Part shown: one piece after another, positions 34,561 to 42,760 of the stretch
Numbering within the stretch: the stretch's first letter is position 1
Layout: each line of letters begins with the position of its first letter
NCBI GenBank assembly: GCA_964536965.1
Contig: CAZIAL010000010.1
Span: 28,811-92,810, forward strand
DNA length: 64,000 nt
DNA from: JACMQW01 sp964536965
Lineage (GTDB): Bacteria > Bdellovibrionota > UBA1018
Direction of reading: 5' to 3'
Made by a program: the position numbers and the translations under genes
Notes under the pieces: generated by a model
Seen by the model: only the letters and a program-made list of their open reading frames with translations
Told to the model about the DNA's origin: nothing
The model's database searches: none

Positions 34561-35376
34561 TCAGGGCGGCGAAAAAATTCCGAGGACGTTGCGGGTCGAC
34601 TGATCAAGCACCTCGATCGCCGTCGTCCCCCGAAATCCGGCCACGACTTCCGCGATGCGAACGAGATTGGTAAGCCGGTTCGGACCCGCTTCCCCGGCGG
34701 GGGGCTGGTCCGGAGCATCCGTTTCGATCACGAAGTCCGTGGCCCCTAGCGTTACCACGGCGGCCTTCAGTTTTTCAAACGCGGTTCCACTCCCCCGCGT
34801 GATCACGGCTGCCGAAATCGAGGGGATTAGCCCGAGCGCGAGATAGGCGCGGGCCTGGGCGAGATCTCCGGAAAACGAGTGGACGATGCCCCGGAATGAA
34901 CGGCCAGCCAGTCGCGATGCGTCGCGTAAGATCTCGAGTGCGGGAGGATGCGCGCGGACGATATGGAGAACGACGGGCAATCCGAACTCGAGCGCCAGCT
35001 CCAGATGAGCTCGGAAGCTTCGGGCTTGAACCGGATAAGTCCCCTCTCCGAATCGTGGATGGTGATCGAGGCCCGTCTCGCCGATCGCGACGCAGACCCG
35101 GTCGGGTTTCCCGAGTTCGGCGCGAAGTCGCGCAAGCCCCTCGTCGACCTGGGCGGGGTGGGCGGCGACGAACCAGGGATGCAAACCGAACGCGGGATAG
35201 ACGACGCCGGGATGGGTTCGGGCCAGCGCCCGTTGGCGCTCCCAGTCCGCGGGATCGACGCCGCCCAGAACGAAACGAGCGATACCCGCGTCCCTCGCCT
35301 TATCTATTTCCTGTGTAATCGTATCCACCCAGCGCGGATCCGAGAGGTGCGCGTGCGCATCGATCCAGTTCGACAT
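34561..35376 (-). CDS. TatD family metal-dependent hydrolase
   Basis: A 271-aa TIM-barrel metallohydrolase of the TatD/YcfH/YjjV group. The first metal motif is IDAHAHL (HxH). IGETGLDHH provides the Glu/Asp context, FRAHLELALEFGLPVVLH the next His, GIVHSFSG the following His, and FVIETDAPDQPP the metal Asp near the end. These enzymes act as 3'-5' DNases or D-aminoacyl-tRNA-related hydrolases. It is the first gene of the tatD-tcdA-tgt run on the minus strand and is divergent from the lytic transglycosylase gene, with 204 nt between. Confidence 0.9.
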   Translation of the reverse strand: MSNWIDAHAHLSDPRWVDTITQEIDKARDAGIARFVLGGVDPADWERQRALARTHPGVVYPAFGLHPWFVAAHPAQVDEGLARLRAELGKPDRVCVAIGETGLDHHPRFGEGTYPVQARSFRAHLELALEFGLPVVLHIVRAHPPALEILRDASRLAGRSFRGIVHSFSGDLAQARAYLALGLIPSISAAVITRGSGTAFEKLKAAVVTLGATDFVIETDAPDQPPAGEAGPNRLTNLVRIAEVVAGFRGTTAIEVLDQSTRNVLGIFSPP

Positions 35377-35580
35377 GAAGCCAGCGATAACACGACTTCA
35401 TCTCCGCTTTACCGCAAATTTTCCGAAGTTTTCGGGTCACTTTCGACACAGGAAGCGCGAGACATTCGGAGCCAGCTGACTATTCGTCTACTTCGTTTTC
35501 AGAGTGTCTCGAAAGACACTCGGGGTTTTCGCATACTTAGCGGGGCCGGAACTGGCACCAGACTTGAACTATGTATCTGC

Positions 35581-36336
35581 ATGGGAACGCTTAACAACAG
35601 TTTCAATGTCTCGCTGAAACTTTCAATGATGGTAGTCCTCTTCGGTGGAATCACCTCCGTCGCGGATGCCTCGAAAGTCTCCAGTACCGCTCGGGTCGCT
35701 CACGCAAAGCAGCTTTTAGGAAGGACATATAAGAGAAGTGTCGTTCGGAAAGCGGAAGGCGTGGAAGATGTCAGCGACTTCGTCGAACGCATGACGAAGG
35801 AGTGGCTCCCGGAAGCTTACGAAAAGAAAGCGCGCACGATCGCCACGGCGATCATCCGCCAGTCCGACCGCCACGGCTTCGATCCGATCTTCGTCCTCGC
35901 CGTGATCCAGAACGAATCCATGTTCAACCCGGAGATGCGCGGCAATCACACCGAAATCGGTCTCATGCAGATCAAGCCGACCACCGCGGCCTGGCTCGTG
36001 AAGAAGCTGAAAATGAAACTGAAGTATCAGGGCGAGAAGACGCTCCTGAACCCGTCGAAGAATATCGAAATCGGCGTCGCGTTCATGGCTCTCCTCCGCG
36101 AGCAGTTCGAATCGCATAGCCCGCTCTACATCTCGGCCTACAACATGGGTGCCCGGCGCGTCCGCCAGATCGTCGCCGACGACCGAATGCCGAAAGACTA
36201 TGTGCAAGCCGTGATGAAGCGTTATGTGGCGATGTATTCGGCCTTCGCCGAAGAAGACGCCGAAGACCTGGACGGTCTCGCCAAGGTCGCTCTCCACAAA
36301 GTTCGCGAAGTCACTCGCGCAGTCGCCTCGAACTGA
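35581..36336 (+). CDS. Lytic transglycosylase (SLT family), exported
   Basis: A 251-aa protein. ATG 35581 gives a signal peptide (VSLKLSMMVVLFGGITSVADA). The SLT domain covers about residues 95-225: DPIFVLAVIQNESMFNPEMR holds the catalytic Glu, followed by EIGLMQIKPTTA, IEIGVAFMALL and YISAYNMGARRVRQIV, all family hallmarks. It cleaves peptidoglycan between MurNAc and GlcNAc in the periplasm. A 7-bp stem-loop (GAGTGTC/GACACTC, 35502-35521) lies in the upstream region about 60 nt before the start and may be part of the leader. A good terminator follows at 36371. Confidence 0.92.
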   Translation: MGTLNNSFNVSLKLSMMVVLFGGITSVADASKVSSTARVAHAKQLLGRTYKRSVVRKAEGVEDVSDFVERMTKEWLPEAYEKKARTIATAIIRQSDRHGFDPIFVLAVIQNESMFNPEMRGNHTEIGLMQIKPTTAAWLVKKLKMKLKYQGEKTLLNPSKNIEIGVAFMALLREQFESHSPLYISAYNMGARRVRQIVADDRMPKDYVQAVMKRYVAMYSAFAEEDAEDLDGLAKVALHKVREVTRAVASN

Positions 36337-36370
36337 TCGAGTTCCGAGCCGATCGGCGAGTTCCCCGCTC

Positions 36371-36405
36371 AAGGCCTTCTCGCGAAAGCGAGAGGGCCTT
36401 TCTTT
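36371..36405 (+). terminator. Rho-independent terminator after the lytic transglycosylase gene
   Basis: A 13-bp stem (36371-36383 with 36388-36400, one G-T pair) closed by a GAAA tetraloop and followed by TCTTT. Confidence 0.85.
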
Positions 36406-36455
36406 AGATAGGGAACGGCACTGCAAACCGCTTGCGGGGGGCGCAAAGATTTGAA

Positions 36456-36485
36456 TTGACGCAATGGGTCATACACTGGTATACC
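36456..36485 (+). promoter_or_regulatory. Candidate promoter directly abutting the start codon at 36493
   Basis: TTGACG (36456-36461) and TATACC (36480-36485) are separated by 18 bp. The ATG at 36493 starts 8 nt after the -10 hexamer, so transcription from this promoter would yield a leaderless or near-leaderless mRNA. No Shine-Dalgarno sequence is visible. Confidence 0.5.
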
Positions 36486-36492
36486 CCGTTCC

Positions 36493-37014
36493 ATGAGAAC
36501 TCTCCCTACCGCCGTCGTATTCGCCCTGACCTCGATCCTATGCGTGGGAACCGCCTCCGCGGCGGAACTCTCCGGCAGGTGGGTCGCCGAGTGTACCGAC
36601 GATAGCTTCGGCACTCGCATCATCAGCTCCCGAAGCGAAACCATCTTTGGATCGACGGGTAGCGGAGTCAGCAAGACCTCCCACTACAGCGGACGTCGCT
36701 GCGAGGGAGAGCCGGTTCGAACCGAGAGCAAAATTTTCAAGTACACGACCCAGGTGCTTTCCGAGGCCGATAAAGACGAACTAGAGACCGACGCCGAGAT
36801 TCTGCTCACGTTGAATTACAGCGCTCGCAGCGTCGAGGATGGCGATCCCCTGCAACTTAAAATCGGGGTGACCTTTATCGAAGCGGACTACACATTAAAC
36901 GAACCGATTGAAATCACGTTCAAAGACGGGGACACCACTGCCGTTTACGGACCCGACGAACTGCGCGGACGCGCGGAACCTACGGAACTCAAGCGGGCGG
37001 CGACCCAGCCATAA
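36493..37014 (+). CDS. Exported protein of unknown function
   Basis: A 173-aa protein with a signal peptide (MRTLPTAVVFALTSILCVGTASA, cleavage near residue 23). The mature domain of about 145 residues starts AELSGRWVAECTDD, contains a second Cys in YSGRRCEGEPV and is rich in Ser/Thr/Glu with predicted beta-strands. It resembles small periplasmic lipocalin-like or META-like proteins only in general composition. No family is recognised. It is monocistronic between a terminator and a convergent gene. Confidence 0.65.
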   Translation: MRTLPTAVVFALTSILCVGTASAAELSGRWVAECTDDSFGTRIISSRSETIFGSTGSGVSKTSHYSGRRCEGEPVRTESKIFKYTTQVLSEADKDELETDAEILLTLNYSARSVEDGDPLQLKIGVTFIEADYTLNEPIEITFKDGDTTAVYGPDELRGRAEPTELKRAATQP

Positions 37015-37108
37015 TCCCTGCCCAAAGACCCGGTCTCCGAAGGTCTTCCCGTGGACGCACGCCGCTCTGTCGACTGGGTGGTTGCCCGGTCCCGGAAACC
37101 ATAAAAAA

Positions 37109-37480
37109 CTAGTCTGCAACGGCGCCGAACTGCGATTTTAGGTAGCCGTTAATTGCATCCGATTCATACAGCCACTCGAATTGGCCATCCTTTTCAATCC
37201 GTAGACACGGAACCTGGTCGAGTTTTCCGCCCTCCACGAGTTCGCGAGCCGCGGAAGCGTCGCGAGCGATGTCTTTCATCGCGATATTCAGTCCCTGACG
37301 ACGCATCTGCCGACGAACTTTCACGCAGAAAGGGCATGCGTGCAGCTGGAAGAGGACAAGATGCCTCGTCGCAGCATCAACTTTCTTTTGCTGCTCCGAG
37401 GTGCGTTGCGGCGGAGTCGGAGAAGTCCATTTATCCCAGGATAATACGAGAAAACCGAGAACGATGCGGAGAAGTCCCAT
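37109..37480 (-). CDS. Membrane-anchored glutaredoxin-like / GST-N protein
   Basis: A 123-aa protein. The ATG at 37480 gives an N-terminal hydrophobic anchor (MGLLRIVLGFLVLSW), then a linker and a thioredoxin-fold domain with the redox motif LFQLHACPFCVKVRRQMRRQ (CPFC, as in glutaredoxins) and KLDQVPCLRIEKDGQ (cis-Pro region). The end YESDAINGYL matches the glutaredoxin/glutathione S-transferase N-domain family. It is probably a thiol-disulfide oxidoreductase or glutathione-dependent reductase held at the membrane. An upstream ATG at 37516 is less likely because it would put charged residues before the anchor. Confidence 0.78.
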   Translation of the reverse strand: MGLLRIVLGFLVLSWDKWTSPTPPQRTSEQQKKVDAATRHLVLFQLHACPFCVKVRRQMRRQGLNIAMKDIARDASAARELVEGGKLDQVPCLRIEKDGQFEWLYESDAINGYLKSQFGAVAD

Positions 37481-37647
37481 GCCTCGATTTACACCGATTC
37501 GCCTTTGGACCGTCAATTTTTTCGCGCCCCGCCTAGACGCATTTCTGGAACGTGGCTAGTCTCACAAACGATTAGTGAAAACGATTACTCAGGATGAGGC
37601 ACGCTAATCGGCTAGTAAAAGGAATGTTCTAGTTAACAGGGGGAATC

Positions 37648-38631
37648 ATGAAGCAATCGGTAAAGGCAGTACTGTTTTCTGCAGTAATGGCGCTGGGTTT
37701 CGGAGCAATGAGCTCCGACGCATCGGCTTGTTCCGTTGACGGCAAAGAAGGTTTCTTGCCGAAAAACAATCTCTATATCCCAGCGAAGAAACAGGTTCTG
37801 GATCGTCGCGGAAACCCAGTCGGCGGCGGCATCACCGAAGCTGAATTCAACGGCGTCATCGATGCCGTCGAGAAAATTTACGCTCCAGTCATCAAGAAGA
37901 TGGGTGGAAATCTGAAGATCCAGCGCAACTGGACGGACGGAACGGTCAACGCCTACGCCTCGCGCCAGGGCTCCGACTGGATCGTCGCCATGTTCGGCGG
38001 TCTCGCTCGTCACAAGGAAACCACCATCGACGGCTTCATGCTCGTCGTTTGCCACGAACTCGGCCACCATATCGGCGGAGCTCCTAAGTACAAGCGTGGA
38101 CGCACCGACGAATGGGCTTCGAACGAAGGCGAATCCGATTACTTCGCGACGCTGAAATGCGCTCGCCGTGTTCTCTACAAAGCGGATAACGTCGAAGAAG
38201 TCGGCTTCCTCGATGTTCCTGCCGAAGTGAAGAAAAATTGCGCGGATCAGTTCCCGAAAGACGAACAGGACGCCGCGATCTGCGAACGTAACGCCATGGG
38301 TGGAAAAGCCCTCGCTCGCCTCCTCGGCTCGCTCGGCGGCGGCAAGATGCCGGACTTCCACACCCCAGACCCCTCGAAAGTCTCCAAGACTTACGACGCG
38401 CATCCTGAAGCTCAGTGCCGCCTCGACACCTACTACTCGGGTGGTCTGTGCGAAGTGCCTCTGAACCAGGAAGTCGACCAAGTGGACCCACTCCCAGGAA
38501 CCTGCTCGCAAGAGAAGAAGTTCGAAATGGGTTACCGCCCACGTTGCTGGTACGCACCCGGTAAAGAGAACGTCACTTACGAAATTCGTAAGGGCAAGAC
38601 GCCGGCCGACGAAGGCAAGCTCTACTGGTAA
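37648..38631 (+). CDS. Secreted zinc metalloprotease with HELGHH motif
   Basis: A 327-aa exported protein. The signal peptide is MKQSVKAVLFSAVMALGFGAMSSDASA. Residues 136-141 are HELGHH in LVVCHELGHHIGGAP, with a candidate third ligand Glu in SNEGESDYFATLKCAR 20-25 residues later. Eight or more Cys, spread over the chain, suggest disulfides outside the cytoplasm. The ribosome binding site is unusually G-rich (acaggggGAATC ATG). The 5' end uses AT-richer codons than neighbouring genes, which may reflect high expression. It is monocistronic with a strong terminator. It does not fit a standard M48 architecture, so I call it only by the motif. Confidence 0.78.
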   Translation: MKQSVKAVLFSAVMALGFGAMSSDASACSVDGKEGFLPKNNLYIPAKKQVLDRRGNPVGGGITEAEFNGVIDAVEKIYAPVIKKMGGNLKIQRNWTDGTVNAYASRQGSDWIVAMFGGLARHKETTIDGFMLVVCHELGHHIGGAPKYKRGRTDEWASNEGESDYFATLKCARRVLYKADNVEEVGFLDVPAEVKKNCADQFPKDEQDAAICERNAMGGKALARLLGSLGGGKMPDFHTPDPSKVSKTYDAHPEAQCRLDTYYSGGLCEVPLNQEVDQVDPLPGTCSQEKKFEMGYRPRCWYAPGKENVTYEIRKGKTPADEGKLYW

Positions 38632-38691
38632 TCCCAGTTCGGCCTTAAGCCTCGGCTTGGGCTGATTTGGAGTGAATTTTAGTCATGAATG

Positions 38692-38732
38692 AAAAGGCTC
38701 GTCGGTGAATGACCGACGGGCCTTTTTCTTTT
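38692..38732 (+). terminator. Rho-independent terminator after the metalloprotease gene
   Basis: AAAAGGC-TC-GTCGGT (38692-38706) pairs with ACCGACG-GGCCTTTT (38712-38726), ending in a T-rich run (38723-38732). Confidence 0.85.
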
Positions 38733-38757
38733 CCGAGGGGCCAGGCATGGTATCCGA

Positions 38758-39090
38758 ATGAACGATTCCGAGTGGACTACCCTGAAGACCTTTTCCTTCG
38801 TCACCGAGGCGCAGCTTCTCCGCACTCTCCTCGAGGCCCATGGAATCCAGGTGATGATTCCCGAAGAGCATATGGCCTCGCTGACCCCCGCTTACACGGG
38901 TATGCAGGTGCGGGTCCGGGTTCGCCGAGCCGAGTACGCTCGCGCACGCGAGCTCCTCGAAAAGGAATTCGGCGAAACCTTTCCGGAAGAACCGCCGGCT
39001 TCCCGACCGCGGACGAAGTTCCGCCTCGCGAATCTTTGGCGGGCGATCATCGGTCTGATCTTCGGCGTCCCGATGCGCGAGAAGAAGTAA
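38758..39090 (+). CDS. DUF2007 domain-containing protein
   Basis: A 110-aa cytoplasmic protein. The first 75 residues (SFVTEAQLLRTLLEAHGIQV, MQVRVRVRRAEYARARELLEKE) match the DUF2007 'putative signal transducing' ferredoxin-like fold, with the typical beta-alpha-beta-beta-alpha layout. The C-terminus ends in a short hydrophobic segment (RLANLWRAIIGLIFGVPMR) which could associate with the membrane. Its function is not known. It is convergent with the GbsR-type regulator (13 nt between stops). Confidence 0.7.
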   Translation: MNDSEWTTLKTFSFVTEAQLLRTLLEAHGIQVMIPEEHMASLTPAYTGMQVRVRVRRAEYARARELLEKEFGETFPEEPPASRPRTKFRLANLWRAIIGLIFGVPMREKK

Positions 39091-39103
39091 CCTTCCGTTC
39101 GCG

Positions 39104-39637
39104 CTAAGGGAGCGTCTGAATCGCGCTGAACATATCGCGATTTCCATCCCCGGCATCGATGATGAAGTCGAGGAAGTGCTGGGCCGATCCGATCATGGTC
39201 CGCATGTCGGCGAGCTTCTCGCGCGATACCTTCATTTCGGTGATCACGCCGGTCGTCGAGCTTGAGAGTCGCTCCGCTTCTTCCGCGATCTGGACCATCA
39301 TCTTTCGTTCACGAAGCTTCAGCACGCCGAGAATCACCCCGGTCACGTCCGGATTCGCCTCGTAGAGCACCGTACGACCCCGTCCGCGGGCGACCTCACG
39401 AATCACCTGGTAGTCGAGCAGATCGTGGATGGAGAAGCTCACCAGCGCCTTCGAAACCTTCAGACGCTTCACCAGGGTCGTGGCGTCGAGCGGGACTTCG
39501 GAGAGGTAAAGATGCGTCCAGATCTTCCCGTGGATCCGCTTGAACCCCCAGTACTGGATAAAAACGCCGACCTTTTCGGCCAGTTCGTCGAGTTCAGGAT
39601 GATTCGTTACTTTCCGTTTCGCCGTCGATGCGCGCAT
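39104..39637 (-). CDS. GbsR/MarR family transcriptional regulator
   Basis: A 177-aa winged-helix regulator. The start EKVGVFIQYWGFKRIHGKIW, the helix-turn-helix (LDATTLVKRLKVSKALVSFS) and the wing (REVARGRGRTVLYEA) match the GbsR branch of MarR regulators, first known for choline/glycine-betaine control. The C-terminal ~75 residues are helical and probably dimerise. ATG 39637 was preferred over the upstream ATG 39697, which would add a basic low-complexity stretch. No osmoprotectant gene is adjacent, so the target is unknown; the neighbour upstream in the same direction is the DTW protein gene. Confidence 0.85.
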   Translation of the reverse strand: MRASTAKRKVTNHPELDELAEKVGVFIQYWGFKRIHGKIWTHLYLSEVPLDATTLVKRLKVSKALVSFSIHDLLDYQVIREVARGRGRTVLYEANPDVTGVILGVLKLRERKMMVQIAEEAERLSSSTTGVITEMKVSREKLADMRTMIGSAQHFLDFIIDAGDGNRDMFSAIQTLP

Positions 39638-39712
39638 AGGCCCCGAAACTAGCGCAGAAGAGGAACGTTTTGAAGTACAAGAAAGCTTAAATTTCAAATC
39701 AGGCGTGGGAGT

Positions 39713-40411
39713 TCACGAATCCTGGGCTTTTAAGCTTCCCCGGGCACCGGCGATCGAAAAGGAATCGATCGCGGCCTGGGGGACGCCGCCACGGACTTGT
39801 TCGGTGGGCATGAGACCGCGCGCCCAGAGCATGCGGTCGATTTTAATCCGGAAATAGACCATCAGTCGCTCTTCGAGTTCGCGCCCTTCGAGGATTCCGA
39901 GCGCGCGGGCGATCGCCTCATAGGTCGAAACCATTTCGGGCCGGGGTGCCGTTCGGAGCTTATACTCCGACGGTCCTCCCGGGGGCAGCCGCACGCATTC
40001 CACTTTTTCGAGTCCGGGGGTCCGTCTCGCGGTTTTAAAGCCCTGCCGCCAGTTTCCGTCAGGAACGATCAGCGCGATTCGCCGACCCTCGCGTTCGGCC
40101 CGTTTCGCATGATCGGGAGAAAGCACGGCGGAGTCATCCGACGGATATAAAAGGAGCGGCAGGACGCCCGGATCGTCCCGCAGATCCACGGTATCGACGG
40201 GCGGCCCCTCGCGCCCCCGGATACGAATCTCGCAATCGTTCAGCGCCAGTTCCGCGAGACGCGCGGTATTCGTCGTAAGGGAGAGCTCCCGAAAATGCAT
40301 GAGGATCACGACCCGCGTCCGCGTATCGAGTTTCGGCGCCAGTCCGCAGATGCAGAGCGGCCGAAAGATCTGGCAACGACCGCAGCGATCGGGAGAGTGA
40401 TTCCGGGCCAT
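39713..40411 (-). CDS. DTW-domain protein, tRNA uridine aminocarboxypropyltransferase-like
   Basis: A 232-aa protein of the DTW/TapT family, which transfers the 3-amino-3-carboxypropyl group from SAM to uridine (acp3U47) in tRNA. The N-terminal CGRCQIFRPLCICG is the family's zinc-finger-like Cys cluster, and LLLYPSDDS and VPDGNWRQGFK are the conserved D-x-W region; here the motif is DGNW rather than DGTW. STYEAIARAL is typical of the C-terminal part. The gene ends 15 nt from the upstream end of the GbsR gene and may be co-transcribed with the DUF1302 gene upstream. Confidence 0.85.
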   Translation of the reverse strand: MARNHSPDRCGRCQIFRPLCICGLAPKLDTRTRVVILMHFRELSLTTNTARLAELALNDCEIRIRGREGPPVDTVDLRDDPGVLPLLLYPSDDSAVLSPDHAKRAEREGRRIALIVPDGNWRQGFKTARRTPGLEKVECVRLPPGGPSEYKLRTAPRPEMVSTYEAIARALGILEGRELEERLMVYFRIKIDRMLWARGLMPTEQVRGGVPQAAIDSFSIAGARGSLKAQDS

Positions 40412-40419
40412 AACCCTTC

Positions 40420-41751
40420 CTAAAAGGAAACCGTCAGATCGACATAAGCACTACGGTAATCGCGTAGCGCACCGAGAGTTTTCTCCACCGGACCGCCGTA
40501 ATAGTCCAGTCCCGTCGTCAAGACCGCCGCCGCGCCCCCGAAATCCCCGAGTTTATAGCGAATTTTCGGTCGCAGGACGAAATCGCCGCCGATGAAATTC
40601 CCGAGTGCCCCGATTTCGTAGGTCCAGCCGCTCTCGGCCGAATAGACGGCGAGCAGGGTCGCGCCCGTTTCCGACTTCTCCTGGTAGTTCTGGATGAGGG
40701 CGTTCGCGCGCCCCACCTGCCGCCCGACGGCCGTGTCGAGCGCATTCGCTCCGACATAAGCGGCCGGATCGCGAAGCGAAGGATGAACGCGGTAAAGCCC
40801 CTGCAGGATCATCCGAAATCGCTCGCCGAATGCGCGCTCGACTCCGAGCACGGCGTCGAGGTGGTTCGGCTCCGTCAGCGCCGCAGAACCGCGCCCACGC
40901 TTCCCGGCCTCGTAGAAAAAGTAGGCGGCTTCGCCGCGAAGAACGAACTGATCGAAAGTGACCGAGAAATCGCCGCCCAGCGCGCGCATTTTTTCGTAGC
41001 TCAGTCGAACCGTGGAGCCGTCCCAGACGAACTGCCCGAAATGGGAGCGTCCCTCGAATGCCATGATGGAAGCATCGGCCGCAGAACCGAAATACGCGAC
41101 TTTCATCGCCCACTCCTGGCGATCCCCGAAGAAATCCGGCGATCGGGGCTCGATTTCGACGGCGATTCCGGCCGGGACCGAAGCGCGCGGGATGAGCATC
41201 TCCGTCTGCGGATACCGCGCCGAATAGGCGAATGAGACCTCGACCGGCGCCGCGCCGTCGGCGGGCGTAAAACTCGCGCGAAGTCCGGGCGCGCCCTTCC
41301 GGCGGATTTCATCGTGGCTCGAAAGCAGAGTGAGATCTTTCGCCGTCAGGAGATCGGTCGGGTTTACCGCGTCCGATTTTCCCCACGGGGTCACGATCTG
41401 GCCGAACCGGACTTCCACGCCGCCGGCGTCGCGGGCAATCCAGGCTTCCTGGACGTTTCCGCGCAGGACGTGCGCACGCCCGTCTTCGAGCGAACGCCGA
41501 AAGGCGGAACCCCGAAGCGCCGCCTTCCCGGAGAGATTCTCCGAAAAGCGTGGAGTCGCGATCGTATAGAGACTTAACCCCGACTGGAGCGTCGAAGGCT
41601 CTCTCTCGTTTCTCGCCGGTCCGATCGACTCGTGCTGATCGAAGATCGCCTTTCCGCTGATCCACTCGGGCAGGCCGAGCATCGGTCCATCGGCGAGCGC
41701 CGAGGCCGCGAAAAAAAGGGCCGCGGTCGCGAAAGCAGGAAGCTTCCGCAT
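40420..41751 (-). CDS. DUF1302-like outer-membrane beta-barrel protein
   Basis: A 443-aa protein. ATG 41751 gives the signal peptide (MRKLPAFATAALFFAASALA); an upstream ATG at 41802 would add a basic tail that does not fit. EVRFGQIVTPWGKSDAVNPT, then the many alternating hydrophobic strands and a C-terminal aromatic-ending strand (YVDLTVSF) fit an outer-membrane beta-barrel of the DUF1302 type, usually found with LolA-like proteins and RND/MMPL lipid exporters. Here only the LolA-like partner is present, directly upstream and nearly overlapping. Confidence 0.78.
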   Translation of the reverse strand: MRKLPAFATAALFFAASALADGPMLGLPEWISGKAIFDQHESIGPARNEREPSTLQSGLSLYTIATPRFSENLSGKAALRGSAFRRSLEDGRAHVLRGNVQEAWIARDAGGVEVRFGQIVTPWGKSDAVNPTDLLTAKDLTLLSSHDEIRRKGAPGLRASFTPADGAAPVEVSFAYSARYPQTEMLIPRASVPAGIAVEIEPRSPDFFGDRQEWAMKVAYFGSAADASIMAFEGRSHFGQFVWDGSTVRLSYEKMRALGGDFSVTFDQFVLRGEAAYFFYEAGKRGRGSAALTEPNHLDAVLGVERAFGERFRMILQGLYRVHPSLRDPAAYVGANALDTAVGRQVGRANALIQNYQEKSETGATLLAVYSAESGWTYEIGALGNFIGGDFVLRPKIRYKLGDFGGAAAVLTTGLDYYGGPVEKTLGALRDYRSAYVDLTVSF

Positions 41752-41755
41752 TCCG

Positions 41756-42568
41756 CTACCTGGCGCCCTTGGCGAGCGCTTGTTGGGTGAAAAACGCGGC
41801 ATTCAGTTTCGGGTCCGTCCGGACCTCGGAGAACTCCAGGGTGGACTGCCCGCCGGTCTTCGTGGTCGTCAGCTGGATTTTCCGGGTGAACCACTTTCCG
41901 GTCGAAAGCTTTTCGATCTGCGAAAGCGCGGAAGTCTTCACGAGCGCCCCTTTCGAGTCGAAATGCTGGATCTGAGTCGGCATGAAAATATCCTTCCGGA
42001 CCCAGGTCAGCGTGCGGGCGTATCCCGTCCGTTCTTGGATGGACTCCGAAGCGGGCAGGCCCTCGACCAGGTAACAGGAAGTCGCGCTTTCTCCGGGACA
42101 CTTCTCTTCGCCTTGGAGTTTGTGGCGGTAGTCGTCCACATGCGGCGTGGTGATGTCGGAGTAACTGAGATCCGAACCCATGAAGCTCGCGCTCTGCTGG
42201 GATCGTTCGAGCCGACGCACTTTCTGGTAGGCCGGCAGATAAAGGAGAATATCGTTCTCGCCCTTCGGATTTTCGAGGAAAAGAATGGCCTCGTTCTTCA
42301 CTTCCGCGGGCGTATGGAACCGGGTCAGGGACTCGTAGTGAATGCCATCGCTCTTCAGCTTCCGCCAAATCGTAAATGTCTTCTCCTTAGGCGCGGCGTT
42401 CGCCTTACGCGTCTCCAGACGGGCCTTGGCCGTGAAAACGGCGACCTGGCGCGCCTCTTCATGCCTGGCCATGATTTCGCGCCCATCGAGCGCGTAGGCG
42501 GCCGGAGGGAATGCGCTCGCGAAAACAGAACTGAAAGCGATCGAAAGACACGGGATGAAAAGACGCAT
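41756..42568 (-). CDS. Outer-membrane lipoprotein-sorting (LolA-like) protein
   Basis: A 270-aa exported protein with an N-terminal signal sequence (FIPCLSIAFSSVFASAFPPAAYA). It continues LDGREIMARHEEARQV, a stretch of beta-strands, LFLENPKGENDILLYLPAYQ and DLSYSDITTPHVDDYRHKLQ, the typical layout of the LolA_like (DUF4292-related) fold. It probably binds and carries a lipid substrate across the periplasm with the DUF1302 protein encoded 4 nt downstream. A MMPL-type pump normally found with such pairs is not in this window. Confidence 0.8.
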   Translation of the reverse strand: MRLFIPCLSIAFSSVFASAFPPAAYALDGREIMARHEEARQVAVFTAKARLETRKANAAPKEKTFTIWRKLKSDGIHYESLTRFHTPAEVKNEAILFLENPKGENDILLYLPAYQKVRRLERSQQSASFMGSDLSYSDITTPHVDDYRHKLQGEEKCPGESATSCYLVEGLPASESIQERTGYARTLTWVRKDIFMPTQIQHFDSKGALVKTSALSQIEKLSTGKWFTRKIQLTTTKTGGQSTLEFSEVRTDPKLNAAFFTQQALAKGAR

Positions 42569-42733
42569 GGGTCGGAAGCTCCTCGAGACTGTCTAAACTT
42601 TAAACACCTGTTCGGCGTATTTCGCACGTTCTCCGCAACGGGCCGAAGCGACGGAAAGAGAGAAGAACGAAAAAACGCTGGAGTTTCAAGCCTGAACGCC
42701 GAAAGGACCGACGATTCGGAACCGGTCTCCGAG

Positions 42734-42751
42734 TTGGCACTCGCGTTGCTT
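42734..42751 (+). promoter_or_regulatory. Near-consensus sigma-54 (RpoN) promoter
   Basis: TTGGCAC (42734-42740), then 5 nt, then TTGCTT (42746-42751). The invariant GG (42736-42737) and GC (42748-42749) are separated by exactly 10 nt, as required for sigma-54. Only the base after CAC (T instead of G) departs from the usual TGGCACG-N4-TTGC. Transcription would begin near 42761. No protein-coding gene follows on this strand. Confidence 0.8.
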
Positions 42752-42760
42752 TATAGTTCT

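Noticed and set aside
35551..35568. Second sigma-54-like promoter (CTGGCAC-N5-TTGAA) before the lytic transglycosylase gene
   Set aside because: The essential GC at -12 is GA, and the predicted start would coincide with the start codon.
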